Source: an uncultured Hyphomonadaceae bacterium (lineage in GTDB: Bacteria > Pseudomonadota > Alphaproteobacteria > Caulobacterales > Maricaulaceae). From it: a stretch of DNA of 64,000 bases. Below the pieces are notes generated by a model, which was not told where the DNA came from, searched no databases, and worked only from the letters and a program-made list of their open reading frames with translations. The stretch lies in NCBI GenBank assembly GCA_913058335.1, contig CAJXPX010000002.1:124001-188000 (forward strand), read 5' to 3'. How positions within the stretch are numbered: the stretch's first letter is position 1; every line of letters starts with the position of its first letter. The translations under genes were made by a program, and so were the position numbers. This document shows, one piece after another, positions 53,997-64,000 of this stretch.

Positions 53997-55529
53997 ATGG
54001 ATATTCGTGCTGCGGAAATTTCCAGCATCCTGAAAAAGCAGATCAAAGATTTTGGTAAAGAAGCCAAAGTCTCTGATGTCGGTCAGGTTCTTTCAGTCGG
54101 TGATGGTATCGCCCGTATCTATGGCCTGGACAATGTCCGCGCCGGTGAGATGGTTGAATTCCCAGGCGGCATTAAGGGCATGGCTCTCAACCTGGAATCT
54201 GACAATGTCGGTACAGTTATCTTTGGGGATGACCGTGGCATTAAAGAGGGCGATACAGTTAAGCGTCTTGGCGAAATCGTTGATGTGCCTGTCGGTAAGG
54301 GTCTTTTAGGCCGTGTGGTAAACCCGCTAGGCGAGCCGATTGATGGTAAAGGCCCAATCGAATCAACTGAGCGCCGCCGTGTGGACGTAAAAGCGCCGGG
54401 CATTATGCCGCGTAAAGGTGTACACGAGCCAGTTCAGACTGGTATCAAGGCGATTGACGCGCTCATCCCTGTTGGCCGTGGTCAGCGCGAGCTCATCATT
54501 GGTGACCGCCAAACAGGTAAAACAGCCGTGGCTGTCGACGCCATTTTGAACCAAAAATCCGCGTTTGATGAAGATCGCGACGACGACAAGCTGTATTGTA
54601 TATATGTCGTGATTGGCCAGAAGCGCTCAACTGTTGCACAGCTTGTCAAGACTCTCGAAGAAAACGGCGCGATGGAGTATTCCATCATTGTTGCCGCGAC
54701 CGCGTCTGAGCCTGCTCCTTTGCAGTATTTGGCTCCTTTTGCCGGTTGTGCCATGGGCGAGTATTTTCGTGATAACGGCATGCACGGCCTGATTATTTAT
54801 GATGATTTGTCGAAGCAAGCTGTGGCCTATCGCCAGATGTCACTTCTTCTTCGCCGTCCTCCGGGCCGTGAAGCTTACCCAGGTGACGTTTTCTATCTCC
54901 ACTCCCGTCTTCTCGAGCGGGCGGCGAAATTGAACGAAGATAATGGGTCCGGTTCTTTGACCGCTCTTCCAATTATTGAAACTCAAGGTAACGACGTGTC
55001 GGCCTTTATTCCGACAAACGTAATCTCGATTACAGATGGTCAGATTTTCTTGGAAACAGACTTGTTCTTCCAAGGTATTCGTCCAGCGCTTAACGTCGGT
55101 CTGTCTGTGTCTCGTGTGGGATCTTCTGCGCAAATCAAAGCGATGAAACAGGTCGCTGGCCCGATTAAAGGTGAACTTGCGCAATACCGCGAGATGGCCG
55201 CTTTTGCCCAGTTTGGTTCCGACCTTGATGCCTCAACTCAGGCTCTATTGGCGCGGGGTGAGCGTTTGACAGAGCTGTTGAAGCAGCCGCAATTCTCCCC
55301 GTTGAAAGTGGAAGAGCAAGTCATCGTGCTTTATGCCGGTACACGTGGCTATCTGGATAGCGTGCCTGTAAAATCCGTTCAGAAATATGAGCGCGAATTG
55401 CTCTCACATCTGAAAGGAGAGCACAGCTCATTATTATCAGACATCGCGTCGCAGAAAAAACTGACGGATGATATCGAAGACACAATCAAATCTGTGTTGG
55501 AAAATTTCACGTCTAACTTTGCAGCCTAA
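53997..55529 (+). CDS. atpA: ATP synthase F1 alpha subunit
   Basis: A 510-residue noncatalytic nucleotide-binding subunit. N-terminal [16 protein letters not shown], Walker [10 protein letters not shown], and the [18 protein letters not shown] block are present, with ILENF-like C-terminus. It forms the F1 hexamer with AtpD. Starts 10 bases after atpH, preceded by AGAGG. Confidence 0.98.
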   Translation: MDIRAAEISSILKKQIKDFGKEAKVSDVGQVLSVGDGIARIYGLDNVRAGEMVEFPGGIKGMALNLESDNVGTVIFGDDRGIKEGDTVKRLGEIVDVPVGKGLLGRVVNPLGEPIDGKGPIESTERRRVDVKAPGIMPRKGVHEPVQTGIKAIDALIPVGRGQRELIIGDRQTGKTAVAVDAILNQKSAFDEDRDDDKLYCIYVVIGQKRSTVAQLVKTLEENGAMEYSIIVAATASEPAPLQYLAPFAGCAMGEYFRDNGMHGLIIYDDLSKQAVAYRQMSLLLRRPPGREAYPGDVFYLHSRLLERAAKLNEDNGSGSLTALPIIETQGNDVSAFIPTNVISITDGQIFLETDLFFQGIRPALNVGLSVSRVGSSAQIKAMKQVAGPIKGELAQYREMAAFAQFGSDLDASTQALLARGERLTELLKQPQFSPLKVEEQVIVLYAGTRGYLDSVPVKSVQKYERELLSHLKGEHSSLLSDIASQKKLTDDIEDTIKSVLENFTSNFAA

Positions 55530-55538
55530 GGACGCCTC

Positions 55539-56432
55539 ATGGCCAGCCTCAAGGATCTTAAAAACCGTATTTCTTCTGTGAAAAACACACAGAAGATTAC
55601 TAAAGCCATGCAAATGGTCGCGGCCGCGAAATTGCGTAAGGCGCAGGAAGCGGCGGAAAATGCGCGCCCCTATGCAGAACGCATTAACAGCGTTATCACA
55701 AACCTTGCCGGCTCAATGATCGGGGTCGGTGACGCGCCGGAGCTCTTGGTCGGAAACGGCAAAGAAGACACGGTTCTCCTCGTTGTCGCAACAGCAGACC
55801 GCGGCCTTTGCGGCGGTTTTAATACCAATATTGTCCGGAAAGCCCGCGAAGAAATTGTGGCACTTGAAGGGCAGGGGAAAACGGTCAAACTCTTCCTGAT
55901 CGGGAAGAAAGGTTATGATCAGCTTAATCGCCTTTATCACGATAATATCGTCAAATTTATCTCTTTGAAAGAAGAGCGTAAACTTCATGCCGGTATCGCT
56001 CAAAGTATTGGCGAAACGATTACGGAAATGTTTCGCAACGGTGAATTCGACGTTTGCAAACTGGTCTATTCAAAATTCGTCAATGTTATGACTCAAGACG
56101 CCGTGTCAAATACACTTATCCCGGCTATCGCATCTATTGACGAAGAGAGTGAAGATACCGGACCGGATCTCAAAGGTGCGATTTATACCTATGAACCCGA
56201 TGAAGCCGGAATCTTGCGGATTCTTTTGCCGCGCAATATCAATACGCAAATCTTTACCGCCCTGTTGGAAAACCAGGCCGGAGAGATGGGCTCTAAAATG
56301 ACTGCGATGGATAATGCCACGCGCAATGCCGGCGATATGATCGACAAGCTGACATTGACCTTCAACAGAACACGTCAGGCTCAGATTACATCTGAACTGA
56401 TTGAGATTATCTCAGGCGCGGAAGCGCTTTAA
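55539..56432 (+). CDS. atpG: ATP synthase F1 gamma subunit
   Basis: A 297-residue central rotor shaft. Diagnostic ends are MASLKDLKNRISSVKNTQKITKAM-type N-terminus (a long helix) and the C-terminal ATRNAGDMIDKLTLTFNRTRQAQIT helix; the middle TADRGLCGGFNTN is conserved. Follows atpA by nine bases with AAGGA before the ATG. Confidence 0.97.
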   Translation: MASLKDLKNRISSVKNTQKITKAMQMVAAAKLRKAQEAAENARPYAERINSVITNLAGSMIGVGDAPELLVGNGKEDTVLLVVATADRGLCGGFNTNIVRKAREEIVALEGQGKTVKLFLIGKKGYDQLNRLYHDNIVKFISLKEERKLHAGIAQSIGETITEMFRNGEFDVCKLVYSKFVNVMTQDAVSNTLIPAIASIDEESEDTGPDLKGAIYTYEPDEAGILRILLPRNINTQIFTALLENQAGEMGSKMTAMDNATRNAGDMIDKLTLTFNRTRQAQITSELIEIISGAEAL

Positions 56433-56442
56433 AGAAAGCTAG

Positions 56443-57981
<1,539 letters not shown>

Positions 57982-58009
57982 GCTGTATTGACTGCGGTTA
58001 GGATAAAGA

Positions 58010-58402
58010 ATGGCTAATAAGCTACATTTCTCTCTGGTTTCTCCCGAACGCGAACTTTATTCGGGTAAAGTCGATCAGGTCGATATTCCTGGTACTGAAG
58101 GGAATTTTGGTGTCCTTCCAGATCATGCGCCGCTTATGGCGGCGATCCGTACGGGCGCAATTACCGTTTATGAAAACGGCGCGGAAAAGCAGTTTTTCGT
58201 TCAAGGTGGATTTGCCGATGTAACACCAGCAGGTTTGACTGTTTTGGCCGAGCGCGCGGCACCAATGTCAGAGCTAACCTCGGAGCGTCTTCAAGACGAT
58301 ATAGCATCTGCAAAAGATTCCCTCATAGGTCTCGAAGGGGAAGCAGCTCTAGCGGTTCAGCAAAATCTGGATGGGCTAAATGCCGTTGCGGCAACACTTT
58401 AG
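58010..58402 (+). CDS. atpC: ATP synthase F1 epsilon subunit
   Basis: A 130-residue rotor subunit and inhibitor. The N-terminal beta-sandwich has LHFSLVSPERELYSGKVDQVDIPGTEGNFGVLPDHAPLM-like conserved order; the C-terminal two-helix region (SERLQDDIASAKDSL) is shortened as in alphaproteobacteria. Last gene of the operon, 28 bases after atpD and 28 bases before a strong terminator. Confidence 0.96.
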   Translation: MANKLHFSLVSPERELYSGKVDQVDIPGTEGNFGVLPDHAPLMAAIRTGAITVYENGAEKQFFVQGGFADVTPAGLTVLAERAAPMSELTSERLQDDIASAKDSLIGLEGEAALAVQQNLDGLNAVAATL

Positions 58403-58430
58403 GATATTAATTCGTCCATATTGTTCTAAG

Positions 58431-58460
58431 AAACCGGGCTTATGAAAGTCCGGTTTTTTT
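58431..58460 (+). terminator. Rho-independent terminator of the atp operon
   Basis: An 11-bp stem with one G-T pair (AAACCGGGCTT with AAGTCCGGTTT), a 4-base loop, and seven Ts. Confidence 0.95.
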
Positions 58461-58710
58461 ATATCTTCTTGTCGCTCTGCGCGATTTTCATATTGTCCGG
58501 CCTCACATACCCACATCGCGCGTGGATCCACTTGAGAATAGTGTAAGTAATTTAAAGCCGGATCTGGTCCTTTTGGCGTCAGCCTTCGGCGTGTAATGCG
58601 CTTGCCAGTCCACCTTGGTTGTGTGACGAGCAAATAGATAATAAACCCAGTGAACGCCATCTCCCCGCCACAAGGTCAAAATTTTTTGCACATATCTCAA
58701 GCGGACTTAG
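58461..58710. other. Intergenic region between atpC and rppH
   Basis: About 250 bases with no supported gene. Two overlapping minus-strand frames (65 and 94 codons) lack ribosome sites and recognisable sequence. No terminator for rppH was seen. Confidence 0.5.
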
Positions 58711-59223
58711 CTATGCCATCGGAGTTGCAAAGTCTGCAAATTCGACAATCAGCCGTTCATACACGCCGCGTTTGAACGGCACCACAGACTCGTGAATTGT
58801 CTTTAAATCCGCCCATTTCCAATCTGAAAATTCTTGCTCCCCATGAGCACAAAGATCGATATCGGAACCATCGCCGTGATAACGAAAGGCGAACCATCTT
58901 TGTCTCTGGCCTTTATGTTCTCGCTTACGCCGATTGAGGCGGGCCTCCTCAGTGAAGTCATAATAGAGCCATTCATCAATGCGACCGAGCAGAGAAAGTT
59001 TGTCTTCACGAATACCTGTTTCTTCCCATAGTTCTCGTAAAGCAGCTTCGTAAAAATCCTCACCCTCATCAATTCCGCCTTGCGCGCATTGCCAAGCATA
59101 AGGGCCATCTTCGCCAAAGCGTTTGCCAAGCCAGATTTGGCCTTGGGCATTAAAAATAGCGGCGCCAACATTCGGGCGGTAGTCTTCTGGGCGGTAAGTT
59201 TCGGAGGCTATAGTCATACTCAC
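58711..59223 (-). CDS. rppH: RNA pyrophosphohydrolase (Nudix)
   Basis: A 170-residue Nudix hydrolase that removes pyrophosphate from 5'-triphosphate RNA to start decay (and may cleave diadenosine polyphosphates). YRPNVGAAIFN precedes the Nudix box GGIDEGEDFYEAALRELWEETG, and QRWFAFRYHGDGSDIDL follows, the typical IalA/RppH pattern. Starts 7 bases after yibQ stop; either Met1 or Met3 may be the start. Last of the envelope cluster. Confidence 0.95.
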   Translation of the reverse strand: MSMTIASETYRPEDYRPNVGAAIFNAQGQIWLGKRFGEDGPYAWQCAQGGIDEGEDFYEAALRELWEETGIREDKLSLLGRIDEWLYYDFTEEARLNRRKREHKGQRQRWFAFRYHGDGSDIDLCAHGEQEFSDWKWADLKTIHESVVPFKRGVYERLIVEFADFATPMA

Positions 59224-59230
59224 TTCTATA

Positions 59231-60442
59231 CTATTTTAAGGTCGCTGATGCGGGCACGAGTTCCAAAGACTGGCCAGGCAAGTCGTCAATCCAGCGTTTC
59301 ACTGACGAAATTGTTTCTGGATAAGCAAAGCCAACTCCCACCGGTGTATGGCCCTCGGCGCTTTGACTGGCGAGCCTTGAGAGCTCTATTTCAATCAGGG
59401 CGCTTTTGGGCTCAGGATCAATCAGTCCGAAACCGGCTGTATACGGTAGGCCGACGGACTGTGCGAGGGCATCCAATGACGGCGCGGTAAAGGCTCCGTC
59501 AGAGATAAAAGCCAGTCCGCTGTCTGACAGACGATTCAGGGTAGGTGCGGCCGCATCCGCACGAGTCAGAAAGGCATCTCCATTATAGTTGATAATGCCA
59601 AAATAACCTTGGGCCCGACTGAGTAGCCAGTCCAAATTTTCTTTGTTTTGGTCTGTTTCACCGGCTTTGAGCATGCGATTTGATCCGGGCTCATCCAAAT
59701 TGGACTCCTCAGACGCCATCGGAATTTCAAGCAAGACTTCGTGGCCGTTTAAGCGGGCTTTGTCCATCCAGCTTTGAAGGTCCGGGCTATGAGCCGCAAA
59801 AGAAAGCGTGACATTGGCCGGAAGAACGTCAATCGCTCTTTGCGTCAAATCTCGATTTACCCCAAGCCCGCCGATGATAATTGAAACCGATTTCTGTCCA
59901 GAGTGAGTGGAGACGTTTTTACGGTAAGCCTCGAAAGATGAGTTTCCATTCTCTGCCTTTTTAGGCAGGGGACCAAAAGGGCCATTCTGGGTTAATTCGG
60001 AATAGATCTCAGCGGAGCCTTCATTCAGAGGTTTACCATCCACTAGGACGATTTTTGGCTTATTTGGCAGAGGGTTTGAAGGTGTTTGCGTATCTTTTCT
60101 AAGCGGATTTCCCAAGGCATCTGTTTTGGCTTGTTGCCTTAGGGATTGGGTCGGGTTTTCCCCTTCGGGAACCTCGCCCGCCAATAGGTCAGGCAAAACG
60201 TCATTGTCACTATTCAGGTTCGTGGCCAAAAGCGGCTGGGGAAGGGGATCAAGGGCAAGCTGCCCACTTGTATAGGGCGCCGTATCGGAAGGGGTTATTG
60301 TAAGGACAATCGCGCCGGCAATACCTGCAAAAGCGAGTAGCGTCAGCGCCCCTAAAATATGCCACCGCCGTTTCGGGAGCTGTAATTGCCGCCTTCTTCG
60401 CAAAGAGGATTCAGGGCGTAGATGTCCGGACGGATTACTCAT
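59231..60442 (-). CDS. Divergent polysaccharide deacetylase (YibQ family)
   Basis: A 403-residue protein with a single N-terminal membrane anchor (residues ~27-50) and a long Pro/Asn-rich linker before the PF04748-type domain. SIIIGGLGVNRDLTQRAIDVLPANVTLSFAAHSPDLQSWMDKARLNGHEVLLEIPM is the conserved order of that family. In Enterobacteria YibQ lies beside envC; here it follows two ctpA genes and an EnvC-like gene. The usual metal-binding Asp/His of deacetylases are only partly retained, and no enzyme activity is established for the family. Confidence 0.9.
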   Translation of the reverse strand: MSNPSGHLRPESSLRRRRQLQLPKRRWHILGALTLLAFAGIAGAIVLTITPSDTAPYTSGQLALDPLPQPLLATNLNSDNDVLPDLLAGEVPEGENPTQSLRQQAKTDALGNPLRKDTQTPSNPLPNKPKIVLVDGKPLNEGSAEIYSELTQNGPFGPLPKKAENGNSSFEAYRKNVSTHSGQKSVSIIIGGLGVNRDLTQRAIDVLPANVTLSFAAHSPDLQSWMDKARLNGHEVLLEIPMASEESNLDEPGSNRMLKAGETDQNKENLDWLLSRAQGYFGIINYNGDAFLTRADAAAPTLNRLSDSGLAFISDGAFTAPSLDALAQSVGLPYTAGFGLIDPEPKSALIEIELSRLASQSAEGHTPVGVGFAYPETISSVKRWIDDLPGQSLELVPASATLK

Positions 60443-60509
60443 ATGAAATGGTGACTAAGGCGATTTGAAGCTGACGTCTATATCGACTTCTTTTCGGCAT
60501 TCAGACGCC

Positions 60510-61895
60510 CTATTGAGAGACAGCCGGAATGGCCGAGGCGATTCCTTCGGGCAAGTTGTTTTGAGCTTGCAAAAGAGTACGATAGCGAGACGTTTTCAGT
60601 ATATCTACCGCTTTGCGGAGTTGGAAGTCGACGGTGTCCGGCAGATCGGCTGAGGGATAAAGTATGTCTGCGTAATTTTCCTCAAAATCGGAATGATCTG
60701 GATTGATAAGAGAATGCGGGAGGCTGTTCTCGCGAAAACGATCTTGAATTTCACCTTCGTCCGGGAAAGCCGCAACCAAAAGGTCAGGCATAATGCCTCG
60801 CCCCTGAATGGAATTACCGGACGGTGTGAAATAGCGCTGAGTCGTCATGCGCAACGCTCCGCCATTTTCTATTAAAGGTATGACTGACTGTACGGAGCCC
60901 TTACCAAAGGTGCGGCGGCCTATAACGACGGCCCGTCCCCGGTCCTGAAGCGCTCCGGCTACGATCTCTGCGGCTGAGGCAGATCCGGAATTTACAAGAA
61001 CTACAATAGGCATGTCGGGATAGAGCTCGCCTGGCTCTGCATGATAACGTTGCGTGTCAGAATCGTCCCGTCCCCTTGCAGAAAGGACTTCGCCTCCGTC
61101 TAGAAATAAGCCGGAAACTGAAACGGATTGATCTAATAATCCGCCGCGATTTCCTCGAAGGTCAATAATCAGGCCTGGAAGAGAACCGTCCAAATCGGCT
61201 TTGAGAATGTTCAAAGCATTTTTTAGATCATCTGTGAGACGGTCATTATTGAAAGTTTCGATAAAGACATAGCCTAGACCTTGCTCCACGCGGTGTCGCA
61301 CAGCGCGGCCTCGAACGACCTGACGCACAACCTCTAGCTCACGAGGCTCATCGTCCCCGGACAAGATAGTGACTTTAACGGGTTCCCCAACGGGTCCCCG
61401 CATATTTTCAACGGCGTCATTAAGTTCTTTTCCAAGGATTGATTCTCCGGCAACAGCAGAGATGAAATCGCCGGACCGTATCCCGGCTTGATAGGCGGGG
61501 CCTTCCTCTATGGCGTAATTTATTTTGACCAAGCCGCCTTCCATGCTGACTTCGATACCAAGTCCGCCATATTCGCGTTTTGCGGCTTCTCTTTGATCCG
61601 TGAAAGCAGCAGGAGGGGCGTAGTTAGAATGAGGGTCCAATGAAGAGAGGGCGCCGTTTAGCGCGGCTTCTATGAGTTCTTTTTCATCTTTCGGCTCAAC
61701 ATAATAATCCCTAACCCGTGTCAAAGCATCGGCAAACAATTCCATTTTGTCGAGAATGACTTCATTACTCGGTTGGGTTTTTTCCTCAATGTTTTGATCG
61801 GGCACGTCCTGAGCAAAAGCCAAAGGGGCTAGAAAGGCTATAACGCCAGCGATGAAACACGATGAGAGATAGCCTGAAGCGCGCATGAGGGACAT
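60510..61895 (-). CDS. CtpA-like S41 processing peptidase, second copy
   Basis: A 461-residue periplasmic protease. Signal peptide to FAQD, then the N-terminal helical cap (DALTRVRDYYVEP), a PDZ domain (GGLGIEVSMEGGLVKI to DEPRELEVVR), and the S41 catalytic core with NSGSASAAEIVAGAL (catalytic Ser) and RTFGKGSVQS (Lys). It is a diverged paralogue of the next gene upstream: the same layout with many matching blocks but different PDZ binding strands. It begins 12 bases after that gene's stop. Expected to clip envelope proteins or hydrolase regulators. Confidence 0.93.
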   Translation of the reverse strand: MSLMRASGYLSSCFIAGVIAFLAPLAFAQDVPDQNIEEKTQPSNEVILDKMELFADALTRVRDYYVEPKDEKELIEAALNGALSSLDPHSNYAPPAAFTDQREAAKREYGGLGIEVSMEGGLVKINYAIEEGPAYQAGIRSGDFISAVAGESILGKELNDAVENMRGPVGEPVKVTILSGDDEPRELEVVRQVVRGRAVRHRVEQGLGYVFIETFNNDRLTDDLKNALNILKADLDGSLPGLIIDLRGNRGGLLDQSVSVSGLFLDGGEVLSARGRDDSDTQRYHAEPGELYPDMPIVVLVNSGSASAAEIVAGALQDRGRAVVIGRRTFGKGSVQSVIPLIENGGALRMTTQRYFTPSGNSIQGRGIMPDLLVAAFPDEGEIQDRFRENSLPHSLINPDHSDFEENYADILYPSADLPDTVDFQLRKAVDILKTSRYRTLLQAQNNLPEGIASAIPAVSQ

Positions 61896-61907
61896 TTTTA
61901 TTATAGC

Positions 61908-63233
61908 CTAACCCTGTAAGTCTGCGAGTTTAGAGGCGTATTGTCCGCCTTTGAGCAGCGCGATAGCTTTTTGAAGTTGATAATCTTCCTCGACATCAAA
62001 ATCTTCCGCCGGGTAATCAATGATCAACTCTTCTGCTTCCCCGTCTTTCTCGGCCTCGGCGTTTTCGTTTAAAATAGCATGGGGCAAATCGGCTTCCCGG
62101 CGCAATCGGTCAGCTTTTCCATCGTCAGGACCCGCTGAAACGGCAATGTCTGGTGTAATGCCAGTGCCCTGTATAGACGTTCCGGACGGTGTGTAATAAC
62201 GCTGGGTGGTCATACGAAGACCGCCGTCTCGGCCCCCGCGAAGAGGAATAACGGATTGCACAGACCCTTTACCGAATGTCTGCATGCCAACGAGCAAGCC
62301 GCGTCCGCGATCTTGAATGGCACCGGCGACAATCTCAGAAGCCGACGCTGACGCTCCGTCTATCAATACGACGAGAGGAACACCTTTAGCAAGCTCTCCG
62401 GCTTCGCCGTTATAGCGCTGAGTGTCCGAGGCAACACGTCCACGAGTAGAAACGATTTCGCCCCCATCAAGAAACAGGCTAGACACTTTGATGGACTGAT
62501 CCAAAAGTCCGCCGGGATTGGCCCGTAAATCAAGCACTATACCGGGTATCTTACCGCCAAATTCTTTCTTAAGAGATTTAATCGCGTCAACGACGCCTTC
62601 TTCAGCCTTGTCGTTAAATTGAGCTAAACGGATATAACCAATCCCGTCTTTTACTTCGCTTTTAACAACGACCCGTTTAATTACCTCACGCGTGATCATG
62701 ATATCTTTTGGCTCTTCATCCTTTCGGACAACCGTCACGGTTATTTCTTCGCCTGGTTTTCCGCGCATTTGTTTCACAGCTTCAGTCAGCGATAAGCCGA
62801 GAATGGATTTGCCATCGATTTCAGTCAAATAATCGCCCGCCTTAATTCCGGCGCGTTTCGCTGGGGTTTCATCAATTGGCGCAATCACTTTGACGAAGCC
62901 TTCTTCCATCGTGACTTCCATTCCAAGACCGCCATATTCCCCGCTGGTCGTCACTTGAAGCTCTTTGAATTGTTCAGGCGTGACATAGCTGGAATGGGGG
63001 TCGAGGGACTGTAACATTCCGTTCAGAGCATTCTCGATAAGCTCTGCGTCATTCACCTCAACGACATAGTCTGTTCTGACGCGGGCGAGAACATCAGCAA
63101 AGAGATCAAGTTGTTCGAATGTGTTCGTATTCGAGGCCGGCTCTACCGCGACCGCTGTTTGGTTTGCCGAAGAAAAAGCAAAAAGCGATATGGCTGCGAC
63201 CGAGCCTATTGCAGGTAAAATATACTTCATCAT
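61908..63233 (-). CDS. ctpA: CtpA-like S41 carboxy-terminal processing peptidase, first copy
   Basis: A 441-residue periplasmic protease. Start at 63233 (MMKYILPAIG) has GAAAGG about seven bases before it. Signal peptide to AVAV, cap domain (DVLARVRTDYVVEV), PDZ (YGGLGMEVTMEEGFVKV), catalytic Ser in GASASASEIVAGAI and Lys in TFGKGSVQS. Unlike its paralogue it ends in a short acidic-lysine tail. CtpA enzymes control peptidoglycan hydrolases; here the neighbour is an EnvC-like amidase activator, so a joint role in cell separation is likely (inference). Co-transcribed with the genes on both sides. Confidence 0.95.
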   Translation of the reverse strand: MMKYILPAIGSVAAISLFAFSSANQTAVAVEPASNTNTFEQLDLFADVLARVRTDYVVEVNDAELIENALNGMLQSLDPHSSYVTPEQFKELQVTTSGEYGGLGMEVTMEEGFVKVIAPIDETPAKRAGIKAGDYLTEIDGKSILGLSLTEAVKQMRGKPGEEITVTVVRKDEEPKDIMITREVIKRVVVKSEVKDGIGYIRLAQFNDKAEEGVVDAIKSLKKEFGGKIPGIVLDLRANPGGLLDQSIKVSSLFLDGGEIVSTRGRVASDTQRYNGEAGELAKGVPLVVLIDGASASASEIVAGAIQDRGRGLLVGMQTFGKGSVQSVIPLRGGRDGGLRMTTQRYYTPSGTSIQGTGITPDIAVSAGPDDGKADRLRREADLPHAILNENAEAEKDGEAEELIIDYPAEDFDVEEDYQLQKAIALLKGGQYASKLADLQG

Positions 63234-63395
63234 GTCAGCCTTTCGAATGTTCGCCAAACAGCTCGCAATTTTCATATGAAACCGGTTCGGACTTTATACT
63301 TATGCCGCCTATACGCCGCTGGAAAGTCAAAAAACTGTAATTTGCACCCTTTGGGGCGTAAGTTACCAGTTTGGTTTGTCCTCAAATAAGCGGGC

Positions 63396-64000
63396 CTAAA
63401 GAGCCAGCCAAGGGCCGGGGTCAACGGTTTGTCCATCTTTTCTGACTTCTAGATAAAGCTCGTTTGAACCCGACGCATCGGGCGGCATTGACCCAACCGG
63501 GTCTCCTTGTTTTAGAGTTTCGCCGATCTCGGCAAAAATATCCCCAAGACCTGTCATGAGGATATAATACCCCTCTCCCACATCAACGATAATCACTTTA
63601 TCGTAATTTTTAAAAGGCCCGGCAAATTCAACGCGTCCGGCATAGGGGGCCAAGACTTGCCCGCGTGACGCCGTTCTAAAGGTCAGACCTTGCTCATTTC
63701 CGCCGTAGCGACTTGTTAAGGGGCCGGAAACAGGAAGCGTTAAACGTCCTTTGGCTTTGGCAAATGGCCCGATGCCTTCTGGAAGAGCAAGGGGGAGGGC
63801 TGGACGCTTAGAGGGCTGAGTAATGCCGCGCCCGGGTTTGATACGTGGTCTTATTGACTTGGCTTCTGACTCAAGCTTTTCGAGCAATTCCCGCAAGCTT
63901 TCTGATTCTTGTGCCAGTTTTGTCACTAAGGCCTGTTTTTCTTCGTGTTGTGTATCTATGGATTTTCTTAAAGTTGATTTTTCTGCGACCAAGCTTTGAG
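63396..64000 (-). CDS. envC: EnvC-like LytM-domain protein, incomplete at the right edge
   Basis: The C-terminal ~200 residues of a larger protein; the frame stays open to base 64000, so the 5' end is missing. A coiled-coil segment (QHEEKQALVTKLAQESESL) precedes a LytM/M23 domain (LTSRYGGNEQGLTF, GYYILMTGLGDI, and NELYLEVRKDGQTVDPGPWL). The usual zinc ligands are absent: the HxxxD and HxH positions are replaced and the final His of HFEIR is Tyr. This is like E. coli EnvC, a non-catalytic activator of AmiA/AmiB. It begins the run envC-ctpA-ctpA-yibQ-rppH. Confidence 0.88.
   Translation of the reverse strand, partial: QSLVAEKSTLRKSIDTQHEEKQALVTKLAQESESLRELLEKLESEAKSIRPRIKPGRGITQPSKRPALPLALPEGIGPFAKAKGRLTLPVSGPLTSRYGGNEQGLTFRTASRGQVLAPYAGRVEFAGPFKNYDKVIIVDVGEGYYILMTGLGDIFAEIGETLKQGDPVGSMPPDASGSNELYLEVRKDGQTVDPGPWLAL

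Noticed and set aside
58503-58700. 65-codon minus-strand frame before rppH
   Set aside because: No ribosome site and no resemblance to a known small protein. It overlaps another open frame of similar quality.

Overview
The window comes from a Gram-negative alphaproteobacterium, most likely a marine, dimorphic, Hyphomonadales-type organism (inference). Supporting signs are a CcrM-type GANTC methyltransferase, an F1-only ATP synthase operon (atpHAGDC, with no F0 genes beside it), an AtpD with the Lys/Ala-rich N-terminal extension seen in some alphaproteobacteria, large TonB-dependent receptors, roughly 50% GC and several outer-membrane lipoproteins. I saw no rRNA, tRNA, CRISPR array, insertion sequence or prophage.

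Layout. 0-7.7 kb: a guanidine-II (mini-ykkC) riboswitch in front of an SMR guanidinium exporter, ccrM, bioB, a conserved hypothetical gene, an arsR-acr3-arsC arsenic operon, a glutathionyl-hydroquinone reductase and a glutaminase. 8.1-12.9 kb: a Pseudomonas-style medium-chain-length polyhydroxyalkanoate cluster (phasin, class II phaC, phaZ, PhaF/I-like phasin, PhaD-like TetR). 13.2-19.6 kb: a small secreted TPR protein, then a 931-residue outer-membrane lipoprotein made of two copies of a ~437-residue module, directly followed by a TonB-dependent receptor; this is the best candidate for a poorly described uptake system. 19.7-25.4 kb: a tripartite RND efflux operon. 25.5-31.3 kb: rnhB, a secreted repeat protein, the two glycosyltransferase families linked to arsenosugar biosynthesis, a lipoprotein subclass B1 metallo-beta-lactamase, a cysteine-poor family-4-like uracil-DNA glycosylase, and a RimB-RimK fusion whose start is not a normal codon. 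31.4-36.8 kb: ETF-QO, TPR protein, ispE and a WecA/MraY-type transferase in one operon. 36.8-44.1 kb: polyprenyl synthase, DUF2007, glyQS, ppdK. 44.1-53.2 kb: a noncoding stretch, a penicillin-acylase-family lipoprotein, transaldolase, a PriA lacking one of its two zinc sites, and an Oar-like TonB receptor. 53.4-58.4 kb: atpHAGDC. 58.7-64.0 kb: rppH, yibQ, two tandem ctpA paralogues and the C-terminal part of an EnvC-like factor, i.e. an envelope/cell-wall remodelling cluster running off the right edge.

How the genes work together. The PHA genes form a complete carbon-storage cycle (synthesis, granule coat, mobilisation, regulation). The arsenic operon reduces arsenate and exports arsenite, while the two glycosyltransferases 22 kb away hint at an organoarsenical branch whose core enzymes (ArsM, ArsS) are not in the window. 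The beta-lactamase, RND pump and guanidinium exporter are detoxification functions. All function calls rest on reading motifs and remembered family sequences; no database search was run.
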